Shown: piece by piece, positions 50,619-58,035 of the stretch
Layout of the letters: every line of letters begins with the position of its first letter
Position numbering within the stretch: the stretch's first letter is position 1
Assembly: GCA_964425605.1 (NCBI GenBank)
Contig: CAYRNR010000009.1
Location: 1 to 64,000, forward strand
Reading direction: 5' to 3'
DNA length: 64,000 nucleotides
Source: CAYRNR01 sp964425605
GTDB lineage: Bacteria > Myxococcota_A > UBA796 > UBA9615 > CAYRNR01
Translations under genes and position numbers: made by a program
Notes under the pieces: generated by a model
Databases searched by the model: none
What the model saw: the letters and a program-made list of their open reading frames with translations, nothing else
What the model was told of the DNA's origin: nothing

Positions 50619-51334
50619 CCTAGGATCTCCATCTCGGGGGTGAGCGCGCACTTGCCCGGGAGGTACTGGCCCTCCCAGGGCGTGAGGTCGATGACCTGGC
50701 GGCTGCCGTCGGCCAGCACGGCCAGATCGGGCTCGCCCATGTCCGTCCAGTAGCCGATGGCGGTGGAGGCGTCGGCGGGGAAGCCGCCGTTGTTCTCGAA
50801 GATCACCACCAGGAACGAGAACGGGATGTCCGGGTTCTCGGCGATGAACTCGACCTGCTCGTCGTGGAGGCCGACGGCCTCTGACTTGCACGAGCCTCAC
50901 CACGCGGCGGTGAGCCACAGGATGTGGTACTCGCGGGCGAAGTCCCACAGGTCCACGAGCTCCTCGCAGGTGTCCTCGAACTCCATGTTGGCGGCCACGT
51001 CCCCGACCTCGGCGCCGGTGCTGACGAGATCGCCGGGATCGTCGTGGGGCCAACCGCAGGCGTAGCAGACCTCGTCGGCGTCGGTGGGATCGCTGACGCA
51101 GTCCACCTCCTCACCGTCGTCGATGCCGTCGCCGTCGGTGTCCGGGGCGTCGGGGTCCGTGCCCAGCTCTTCTTCGGTGCAGCCGTCGAGGCCGTCGCCG
51201 TCCTCGTCGTCCTCGGAGCAGTCCGCGACCGTGTCGTCGTCGTCTCCAGCGTCGTCGTCCGAGGTGGTCTCGCAGGCCGTCACCAGGGCCGAGCAGAGGA
51301 AGAGGAGAGCGATCCTCGCGCCAATTTCCAGCAT
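50552..51334 (-). CDS. Probable selenoprotein: thioredoxin-fold lipoprotein with UxxC active site
   Basis: A conventional reading stops at TGA (50897-50899) after 145 codons. The same frame remains open for 114 more codons and completes a TlpA/redoxin-like fold. Across the stop it reads HILWLTAAW-UGA-GSCKSEA, exactly where redoxins have WCxxC. I therefore read Sec146 and Cys149 as a UxxC active site in a 260-aa product. The N-terminus has a lipoprotein signal (SALVTAC), an Asp-rich tether and thrombospondin type 3-like calcium repeats (DTDGDGIDDGEE). A SECIS-like hairpin lies just after the UGA. It heads an operon with two multihaem cytochromes and may exchange electrons or thiols with them. 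The alternative is a nonsense mutation of a Cys codon (TGC to TGA). No Sec machinery lies in the window. Confidence 0.72.
50858..50899 (-). promoter_or_regulatory. Bacterial SECIS-like hairpin with in-frame UGA
   Basis: The UGA is at 50897-50899. Sixteen bases after it GAGGCC-GUC-GGCCUC makes a perfect 6-bp stem whose loop starts with G. The distance from UGA to the loop is 21 bases, within the range known for bacterial SECIS elements. A lower stem CUCGU/ACGAG (bases 3-7 with 35-39 after the UGA) can extend it across an internal loop. Confidence 0.6.
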
Positions 51335-51338
51335 ATCT

Positions 51339-51356
51339 ACTCCATTGGTGGAGTAT
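51339..51356. promoter_or_regulatory. 18-bp palindrome TACTCCA-TTGG-TGGAGTA at the operon start
   Basis: Seven-base arms around four bases lie five bases upstream of the ATG of the selenoredoxin gene. In the mRNA sense the 3' arm contains the GGAG ribosome site. It could be a DNA operator overlapping the start of transcription, or an RNA hairpin hiding the ribosome site. Confidence 0.6.
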
Positions 51357-51359
51357 GTA

Positions 51360-51388
51360 ATCTACCTGGCCGATCGGGGGGTCGCAAT
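51360..51388 (-). promoter_or_regulatory. Candidate sigma70-like promoter of the selenoredoxin-cytochrome operon
   Basis: On the minus strand TTGCGA (51383-51388) and TAGATT (51360-51365) are exactly 17 bases apart, each matching four of six consensus positions. The predicted start of transcription falls inside the adjacent palindrome. Confidence 0.55.
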
Positions 51389-51404
51389 CCTGGAATCGAA
51401 TCGG

Positions 51405-52862
51405 CTACCGTCGCCAGAACGACGGGTAGAAGATCACCAGCGCCGAGAACATCTCCAGGCGCCCCACGAGCATGTTCCACGACAGGAACCACTTCCCCGC
51501 ATCGGAGATGAACGCGAAGTTCTCGGTCGGTCCCACGTCACCGAATCCCGGTCCGATGTTCATCAACGCGGCGATGACCGAGCTCATGGCGGTCAGGACG
51601 TCCATGCCGTCGAGCAGCGCCATGACGCAGCCGCCGAACAGGATCAGCAAGACGTTGGCGATGAAGTAGCACACGGCGAGGTGGATGACCGTCGGCTCCA
51701 CGGAGTGGCCGTTGAGGCGCACGGACAGCACGCTCAGGGGCTGGAAGAAGATCTTCTTGATGGCGCTGACCATGAACTTCCAGATCAGCACGTAGTGGAC
51801 GATCTTGATGCCGCTGGTGGTGGAGCCGGCGCAGGCGCCCACGAAACACACGGCGAACAGGAACATCTGCGCGGCGTTGGGCCACAGCTCGTAGTCGGCC
51901 GTGGAGAACCCGGTGGTGGTCAGCAGCGACAGCACCTGGAACGTGCCGTAGCGCAGCGAGTCGGCGAATCCGTAGGTCCCCTCCCGGAACAGGACCCACG
52001 ACACCAGCAGGCAGAATGCGACCACGAAGCCCACGTACCAACGGAACTCGGTGTTGACCCGCAGCACCCGCCACTGGCGCAGGGCCAGGTGGTAGAAGAG
52101 CATGAAGGTCATCCCGCCGAGGAACATGAAGGCGATGATCACCCAGTCGAAGTAGGCGCTGTCGTAGTGGCCGATGCTGGCGTTGTACGGTGAGTAGCCC
52201 GAGGTGGAGACCGTGCCGAAGGCATGGCACAGCGAGTCGAACAGCGACATCCCGCCCACGCACTGCAGGATCACCTGCAACAGGTTCAGCACCCCGTAGA
52301 TGATCCACAGGTAGACGATGGCGTCGCGGTTGCGCGCGGTGAACTTCTCGCGGGTGATCACCTGGCCCGGGCTCGACTCGGCGCGGAAGATCCGCAGCCC
52401 GCCCATGCCGTGGGGCAGGAACAGGATCGTCAGCGTCAAGAAGCCCATGCCGCCGATGAGGTGGGTCTCGCTGCGCCAGAACAGCAGCCCGTGGGGCACC
52501 ACCTCGATGTCGGTGAGGATGGTCGAGCCGGTGGTCGTGTATCCCGACATCATCTCGAAGAACGCGTCGGTGTACGACGGGATGGAGCCGTGGATGACGA
52601 AGGGCAGCGCGGAGAACGCCGAGACGATGATCCAGCCGAACGCCGCGATGACGAACGCATCGGTGAGGTTCAGATCGGGCTCGTGGCGGAACAGGAACCA
52701 CAGGGGGAATCCCACGCCGGCGGTGATGACCGCGGAGATCAGCAGAGCGGGCAGGTCGCCCTCGTAGCCGTAGCACAGCGAGCAGATGACAGGGAAGACC
52801 ATCGCGCCGCCGGTGACCAGCAGCAGGACGCCCATGACGTAGGCGATGGAGCGGTGGTTCAT
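51405..52862 (-). CDS. trkH: TrkH-family potassium uptake membrane subunit
   Basis: The 485-aa protein has the four pseudo-repeats of the Trk/Ktr/HKT family. Their pore loops are visible as SGYTTTGST, TVSTSGYSP, LLTTTGFST and LMNIGPGFG, including the filter glycines. It conducts K+ across the inner membrane and is gated by the TrkA ring encoded just upstream. The gap between the two genes is 12 bases, so they form one operon with trkA first. The ATG at 52862 is used; a GTG two codons earlier (52868) is possible. Length is normal for TrkH. Confidence 0.95.
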   Translation of the reverse strand: MNHRSIAYVMGVLLLVTGGAMVFPVICSLCYGYEGDLPALLISAVITAGVGFPLWFLFRHEPDLNLTDAFVIAAFGWIIVSAFSALPFVIHGSIPSYTDAFFEMMSGYTTTGSTILTDIEVVPHGLLFWRSETHLIGGMGFLTLTILFLPHGMGGLRIFRAESSPGQVITREKFTARNRDAIVYLWIIYGVLNLLQVILQCVGGMSLFDSLCHAFGTVSTSGYSPYNASIGHYDSAYFDWVIIAFMFLGGMTFMLFYHLALRQWRVLRVNTEFRWYVGFVVAFCLLVSWVLFREGTYGFADSLRYGTFQVLSLLTTTGFSTADYELWPNAAQMFLFAVCFVGACAGSTTSGIKIVHYVLIWKFMVSAIKKIFFQPLSVLSVRLNGHSVEPTVIHLAVCYFIANVLLILFGGCVMALLDGMDVLTAMSSVIAALMNIGPGFGDVGPTENFAFISDAGKWFLSWNMLVGRLEMFSALVIFYPSFWRR

Positions 52863-52874
52863 CGACACGGCGGC

Positions 52875-54269
52875 TCAGGCCCCGAACAGCTTGCGCAGGT
52901 CCCGCAGGTGGTGCGACGCGCAGATGCCGATGGCCTTGTCGCCCGGCTCGATGACGGTCGACCCCACGGCGATGTCCCAGGTCCCGTCATGGCACACCGC
53001 GCCGATGAGCAGTTTCCCCGCCGTCCCGCCGACCTGGTACAGCGGCTGACCGGCGATGGGCGAGTGCTCGTCCGCGACGAGCTCCACGGCCTCGGCGTCG
53101 CACCCGTGCAGGTGGGCCACGGAGAGCAGCTTGCCGCGCCGGACGTAGGAGAGGATCTGGTCGCCCGCGAGCACCTTCTTGTTCAGCACCACGTCCGAGC
53201 CCATGGACGACGCCAGGACCAGGTACTCCTCCCGCTTCACCAGGGCGATGGTCTTGGCTGCCCCGCGGTTGCGCTTGCCTGCGCGGCTCGCGGTGAGGTG
53301 CTTGGCCAGCACGCTGGTCATGATGTTGGTCTCGTTGTCCGCCGTGGCGGTGACCACCGTGTCCATGTCCATCAGGCCCGCCTGGACCAGGGTGTCCGCT
53401 TCGGAGCCGTCGCCGTGCAGGCACTGGGTCTTCGGGAGCTGGTGGGACAGCTCCTCCGCCCGCCGCTCGTCGAGCTCGACGATGCGCGCCGGCAAGGTGC
53501 CCTCGAGCAGCTGCGCCAGGCGAAAACCGATCCCGCCCCCGCCGACGATCATCACCCGGTGCCGCTGCTCCTGCTCCACCCCGGCGATGGTCATCAACCT
53601 CGGCAGATCGCGCGCGTGAGCAAAGATGAACGCGTGGTCGCCTGGCAGGACCTCGTGGTCCCCGCCGGGGATGATGGTGTCGATCCCCCGCGCGAGCACC
53701 ACCACCCGGAAGAAGAAGTCGTCGTACTTCTGGGCGATGTCCTTGATCTTCATGTGGGCGAAGGGCGACGACGCGGCGATGGGACACGCCATCACCTGCA
53801 TCTGGCCGCCGGCCACGTCGATGACCACGTTGCCCGCCTGCATCTCGAGCAACCGCAGGATCTCCTGGGCGGCCAGCTCCTCGGGGCGGATCACCAGGTC
53901 GATGCGCAGGTCCGTGGGGGACAGCAGCGCGTCGGGCTCCCAGACCTCCAGGGACCTCACACGGGCGATCTTGTGGGGGATGCCGCAGCGGTGGGCGATC
54001 CGCGTCGCGAGGATGTTCACCGCGTCGTTGTCCGTCACCGCGATGAGGTAGTCCATGTCCCGCGCGCCGGCCTCCTCCCACACGGCGAAGCTCATCACGT
54101 CGCCGCGCACGAGGCGGGCGTCCAGCTCCCCGTCGGCCCGGCGGATCAGGTCCCGGTCGCTCTCGATGGCCGTGATGGAGTGGCCCTCGTGGCTCAGCCG
54201 CTTGGCCAGGTAGTACCCGACCCCGCCCAGACCGAGGATGAGGATGTTCTCGCTGCTTTGTCTGGGCAT
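52875..54269 (-). CDS. trkA: TrkA potassium-uptake regulator with two RCK modules
   Basis: TrkA binds NAD(H) and other nucleotides and gates TrkH from the cytoplasm. The 464-aa protein has two RCK_N Rossmann folds (ILGLGGVGYYLAKRL near residue 10 and MIVGGGGIGFRLAQLLEG near 240), each followed by an RCK_C domain. This is the standard double-module form. Acidic residues closing the nucleotide site are visible (ESD and ELDE). It starts at the ATG at 54269 with a weak ribosome site, and is followed after 12 bases by trkH. It lies 63 bases downstream of the carboxylase genes on the same strand. Confidence 0.95.
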   Translation of the reverse strand: MPRQSSENILILGLGGVGYYLAKRLSHEGHSITAIESDRDLIRRADGELDARLVRGDVMSFAVWEEAGARDMDYLIAVTDNDAVNILATRIAHRCGIPHKIARVRSLEVWEPDALLSPTDLRIDLVIRPEELAAQEILRLLEMQAGNVVIDVAGGQMQVMACPIAASSPFAHMKIKDIAQKYDDFFFRVVVLARGIDTIIPGGDHEVLPGDHAFIFAHARDLPRLMTIAGVEQEQRHRVMIVGGGGIGFRLAQLLEGTLPARIVELDERRAEELSHQLPKTQCLHGDGSEADTLVQAGLMDMDTVVTATADNETNIMTSVLAKHLTASRAGKRNRGAAKTIALVKREEYLVLASSMGSDVVLNKKVLAGDQILSYVRRGKLLSVAHLHGCDAEAVELVADEHSPIAGQPLYQVGGTAGKLLIGAVCHDGTWDIAVGSTVIEPGDKAIGICASHHLRDLRKLFGA

Positions 54270-54332
54270 GGCTCGACCATCATACGAGCATCGCGCGACC
54301 GGGGGGGGAGCGAGCTGCGGTGGGGGAGTGAG

Positions 54333-56387
54333 CTACTCCGTGTCGATGTCCTCGAGGGTGGGCGGATCGCCGGGCTCGATGACCATCAGCAGCTGGTTCT
54401 CGTCGACCACGTCGTTCTTGTCGGCGACCATCTCGGTCACGGTTCCGGCGACGGGGGTGAAGACGGCGTTCTCGGTCTTCATCACCTCGAGGTTCGCGAC
54501 CTCCTCGCCCTCCTCCACGTAGTCGCCCACGGCGAGGATGCGCTTGCGGTTGCCGACCCGCCAGAGGTTGCCCTTGACCGTGGCGCCGATCTCGCCCGGA
54601 GCCGAACCCGCCATGCGGGTGGCCAGCTTGGAGCCGGCCGCGTCGGGCATCTGGACCTCGTACAGCATCAGCGTGTTGTCGAGGGTGACCACCACGGTGC
54701 GCACACCGTCGGGGCCCACCGGCGACAGGGAGACCAGCTCCACGTGATGCGGCTTGCCGTGGAGTTCGAAGTCCACCTTGTCGCCCTTGTTCTTCAGACC
54801 CGAGAACCACACGGCGGTCGGAAGCACGGTGGTGTCGCCGTACTTCGCGCGGAACAGCAGGAAGTCCACCGCGGCCTGGGGGTGGGCCATGTAGAGGACC
54901 AGCTCCTCCTCGTCGGGCGCCCGGCCCAGCTCGGCCTCGAGCTTGATCCGGCTCTCCTCGATGTCCTCGTCCTCGCCCGTGCGCGGGTGGTTGCCGCCGT
55001 CGCGGCGCTCGGCCACCTTCTGTGCCCACTCGGGGCCGAAGGCCGACTCGTAGACCCAGTCGGCGGGCCAACCGAAGGGCAGGGGACCGTAGGCGCCCAT
55101 CAACAGGTTCTTGAGGTCGTCGGTGGCGCCCGCGTACGTGGTGAGCAGCAGGTCCTTGTCCGCCTCGTCCAGGGCGTCCCAGTCCTGGCCGTTGCTGACG
55201 AACGCCTCGAGGACGTCGAGGTTGCGCTGCACGTTGGCGTCGCCGCCGTCCTTGTGCAGGCGCTGGATGATGGAGGCCCAGGTGGTCCAGCTGATCTGGG
55301 AGCCCGGGGTCACGTCGAAGTAGTGGATGATCCGGTTGCCCAGGGCCATGCCCTTGAGGATGGCCGGCATCAGCTCCAGGAAGCCGCCCTTCTCGGCCTG
55401 CTCGAAGGACGAGGGGAACGCGCCGCCCGGCATGCGGTGGGCGGTCACGTCGTAGGAGAAGCCCTTGTAGGGCGACTCGAACGGCTCGTAGTCCTGGATG
55501 AAGCCGCGCACCACGTCGTTGGCCTCGTGCACCGGGTCCATCTCGATGTACGGGGTCAGCCCGCGCTCGCGCATGTACGCGAGGACCGCCTGCACCGGCG
55601 GCTGGCCGAAGAACCGCGAGAAGGCGTCGTCGGTGACGTCGATGATGCGCGCGCCAGCGGCGGCCGCCTCGACCACGGCGGGCACGCCCAGGCCGTCGGT
55701 GGAGTGGCGGTGGTAGTTGATCACCAGGTCGGGCCAGCGCTGGAGCATGGCGTCGACCAGCTGGGCGATGCGCGCAGGCGGCGCGACACCGGCCATGTCC
55801 TTGATGGCCAGGATGATGCTGCGCTGGCCACCGAAGGTGTCCACGATCTCCTGGGCGACCTTGAGGTAGTACTCGTCGGTGGCCTCGGGGGACCAGGTGT
55901 AGGAGATGGCCGGCTCGAAGATCTTGCCGCCCTTCAGCACCGCCTCGCCCGCGGGGATCATGTTGGGGATGTGGTTGAGGAAGTCGAAGCACCGCCACAC
56001 GTCGATGGTGGACAGGAAGGCCTCGACCGTGCGCTTGATCACGTTGGCCGGATAGGCGCGGTAGCCCCACACGTTGGTGGAGCGGATCAGCGTCTGGGTC
56101 ATGGTGCGGGTCAGCCGCGACTTCCACGCGAGGGCCTCGCGGAAGGGGTTGACCTTGTTGTGCATCATGTCCTGGTGGAAGCGCGCGCCGCCGTGCATCT
56201 CCACGGCCCAGTAGCCCGCCGAGTCGTACAGCTCGGGCAGCTTCATCAGGTCGTGGAAGGTCAGGCGGTTCTTGAAGTCACTCTGGCCGGTGTCGCGGGG
56301 ACCGGTGTTGACCAGGAAGATCTCGTCGGAGTTGCGCAGCGCGGATAGATTCTCGGCGGCGGACTTGTTGGGATCGAACGGGCTCAT
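54333..56387 (-). CDS. pycB: Pyruvate/oxaloacetate carboxylase subunit B (carboxyltransferase plus biotin carrier)
   Basis: The 684-aa protein has a DRE-TIM-type carboxyltransferase domain (about residues 25-300; DTGQSD, EMHGGARFH, IKDMAG, NYHRHSTDG). It is followed by the conserved PYC_OADA domain and a C-terminal biotinyl domain with the biotinylated Lys in EVMKTEN. The usual motif is EAMKM; VMKTE is a variant. With the biotin carboxylase subunit it would convert pyruvate to oxaloacetate (anaplerosis), or the reverse in a decarboxylase. No sodium-pump subunits are adjacent, which favours pyruvate carboxylase. TAGGAGC precedes the ATG; the spacing to the upstream gene is ten bases. Confidence 0.88.
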   Translation of the reverse strand: MSPFDPNKSAAENLSALRNSDEIFLVNTGPRDTGQSDFKNRLTFHDLMKLPELYDSAGYWAVEMHGGARFHQDMMHNKVNPFREALAWKSRLTRTMTQTLIRSTNVWGYRAYPANVIKRTVEAFLSTIDVWRCFDFLNHIPNMIPAGEAVLKGGKIFEPAISYTWSPEATDEYYLKVAQEIVDTFGGQRSIILAIKDMAGVAPPARIAQLVDAMLQRWPDLVINYHRHSTDGLGVPAVVEAAAAGARIIDVTDDAFSRFFGQPPVQAVLAYMRERGLTPYIEMDPVHEANDVVRGFIQDYEPFESPYKGFSYDVTAHRMPGGAFPSSFEQAEKGGFLELMPAILKGMALGNRIIHYFDVTPGSQISWTTWASIIQRLHKDGGDANVQRNLDVLEAFVSNGQDWDALDEADKDLLLTTYAGATDDLKNLLMGAYGPLPFGWPADWVYESAFGPEWAQKVAERRDGGNHPRTGEDEDIEESRIKLEAELGRAPDEEELVLYMAHPQAAVDFLLFRAKYGDTTVLPTAVWFSGLKNKGDKVDFELHGKPHHVELVSLSPVGPDGVRTVVVTLDNTLMLYEVQMPDAAGSKLATRMAGSAPGEIGATVKGNLWRVGNRKRILAVGDYVEEGEEVANLEVMKTENAVFTPVAGTVTEMVADKNDVVDENQLLMVIEPGDPPTLEDIDTE

Positions 56388-56397
56388 GTCGTGGCTC

Positions 56398-57843
56398 CTA
56401 GCGGCAGTGCGGATTCCGACCCAGGGCCGTGGCCTCGGCGATCAACGCGACGATTCGGCCTTCCTCGTCGTACGCCCCGTCGTTCTCGTAGTCCATGACC
56501 TCGTCGCCGAACTTGTCGATGAACGAGGTGTCGTAGATCCCCTCCACGAAGGCGGGGTGTTGCAGCACCTTCTTGTGCAGCGGCACCGTGGTCTTGATGC
56601 CGGCGAAGCGGGTCTCCTCCAGGGCGCGCAGCTCGCGGCGGATGGCCGTGGCCCGGTCCGGGCCCACCGCGCAGACCTTGGTGAGCAGCGAGTCGTAGAA
56701 AGAGGGGACCTCCCAGCCCTCGTACACACCCGTGTCGTTGCGCACGAACGGCCCCACCGGCTGGCGCAGGTAGGTGATCCGGCCGAAGCTCGGCGCGAAG
56801 TTGTTCTTGGGGTCCTCGGCGTTGACCCGGCACTCGATGGCGTGGGTGTCGAAGGTGATCTCCTCCTGGCTGATACCCAGGGGTTCACCCGCGGCCACGC
56901 GGATCATGTGCCGGATGAGGTCCTGTCTGACGACCAGCTCGGTCACCACGTGCTCCACCTGGATGCGCGTGTTGACCTCCATCACGTACAGCTCGCCGTC
57001 CTTGTACAGGAACTCCATGGTCCCGGCGGTGACGTAGCCGAGCTTGGCCATGGCCGAGGCGACCTTGTTGCCCATCTCCTGGCGCTGCACGGGCGACAGC
57101 TTGGTGGAGGGGGCCTCCTCGATGAGCTTCTGGTGGTTGCGCTGCACCGAGCACTCGCGCTCGCCGCAGTGGATGCCGTTGCCGTGCCGGTCCGTGAGGA
57201 ACTGGAACTCGATGTGGCTGGGCTCGAGGATGAGCTTCTCCACGTACACGGCGTCGTTGCCGAACGCCTTGGCGGCCACCGACATGGAGGTGGCCAGCGC
57301 CTCCTCGATCTCGTCCGGTCCGTCGAGGCGGAACATACCCTTGCCGCCGCCGCCGAACACCGGCTTGATCAGCAGGGGGTAACCGACCTCTTCGCCGAAC
57401 ACGCGGATGTCCTCCGGTCCGTTGACATCCTCGATGCCCGGCGTGACCGGCAGGCCCAGGGCGGCCAGCTGGCGCCGCGCTTCGGCCTTCTCGCCCATCT
57501 TGCGGATCACGCTGCCCGGAGGGCCGATGAACGTGATGCCCGCCTCCTCGCACGCGTCGGCGAAGTCGGCGTTCTCGGCGAGGAACCCGTACCCGGGGAA
57601 CAGGGCGTCGCAGCCCGCGGCCTTGGCCACCTCGATGATGTGGGCGCCGTCCAGGTAGCTCTCGCTCGCTGGAGACCCCCCGAGGCGGTACGCCTCATCG
57701 GCCATGCGCACGGGCAGGGACAACCTGTCGCAGTCGGAATATCCGACCACGGCGGGGATCCCGAGGTCGTGCAGTGAGCGGATCGCGCGGCACGCAATCT
57801 CGCCTCGGTTGGCGATGAAGACCTTGTCGAAGTATTTGGCCAT
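56398..57843 (-). CDS. pycA: Biotin carboxylase subunit of pyruvate (acyl-CoA) carboxylase
   Basis: The 481-aa protein is a complete ATP-grasp biotin carboxylase. FIANRGEIACR is at the N-terminus, FPGYGFLAENADFA marks the preATP fold, and KPVFGGGGKGM is the glycine-rich ATP loop. EVNTRIQVEHVVTE contains the catalytic Arg and metal ligands. It carboxylates the biotin carried by the downstream partner subunit. The pairing with a carboxyltransferase of the pyruvate type points to a two-subunit pyruvate carboxylase. The 192-base gap before the start holds the palindrome AACAG-TT-CTGTT (57882-57893), a possible operator, and divides it from the divergent protease gene. Confidence 0.9.
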   Translation of the reverse strand: MAKYFDKVFIANRGEIACRAIRSLHDLGIPAVVGYSDCDRLSLPVRMADEAYRLGGSPASESYLDGAHIIEVAKAAGCDALFPGYGFLAENADFADACEEAGITFIGPPGSVIRKMGEKAEARRQLAALGLPVTPGIEDVNGPEDIRVFGEEVGYPLLIKPVFGGGGKGMFRLDGPDEIEEALATSMSVAAKAFGNDAVYVEKLILEPSHIEFQFLTDRHGNGIHCGERECSVQRNHQKLIEEAPSTKLSPVQRQEMGNKVASAMAKLGYVTAGTMEFLYKDGELYVMEVNTRIQVEHVVTELVVRQDLIRHMIRVAAGEPLGISQEEITFDTHAIECRVNAEDPKNNFAPSFGRITYLRQPVGPFVRNDTGVYEGWEVPSFYDSLLTKVCAVGPDRATAIRRELRALEETRFAGIKTTVPLHKKVLQHPAFVEGIYDTSFIDKFGDEVMDYENDGAYDEEGRIVALIAEATALGRNPHCR

Positions 57844-58035
57844 GTGGTGGGTGTCTCCGGGAGGGGGCTTGCTCCGGGGTGAACAGTTCTGTTGTGTCTA
57901 CTCCTCGCGCGCGCGTGTTGCAAGGAATTCGGGGGAAGATCGGCATGATCGTGGTGCGGAAGGGCAAAACCGGGTTGGGCTGGACGCCGATCCAACGTTC
58001 GCCGAGAATCCCTGTATGAGTTCAGGAAGCGCTCG

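Noticed and set aside
50552..50809. A separate 85-aa gene starting at a GTG at 50809
   Set aside because: It is in frame with the upstream lipoprotein across a single TGA, has no ribosome site, and is the second half of a redoxin fold, so I merged it into the selenoprotein call.
50897..50899. TGA as an ordinary nonsense mutation making a pseudogene
   Set aside because: It cannot be excluded, but the stop falls exactly on the redoxin nucleophile, the rest of the frame is intact, and a SECIS-like hairpin follows. These are more than expected by chance.
52224..56348. Very long plus-strand open frame opposite trkH, trkA and pycB
   Set aside because: It is antisense to clear housekeeping genes; the open frame is a consequence of codon bias.
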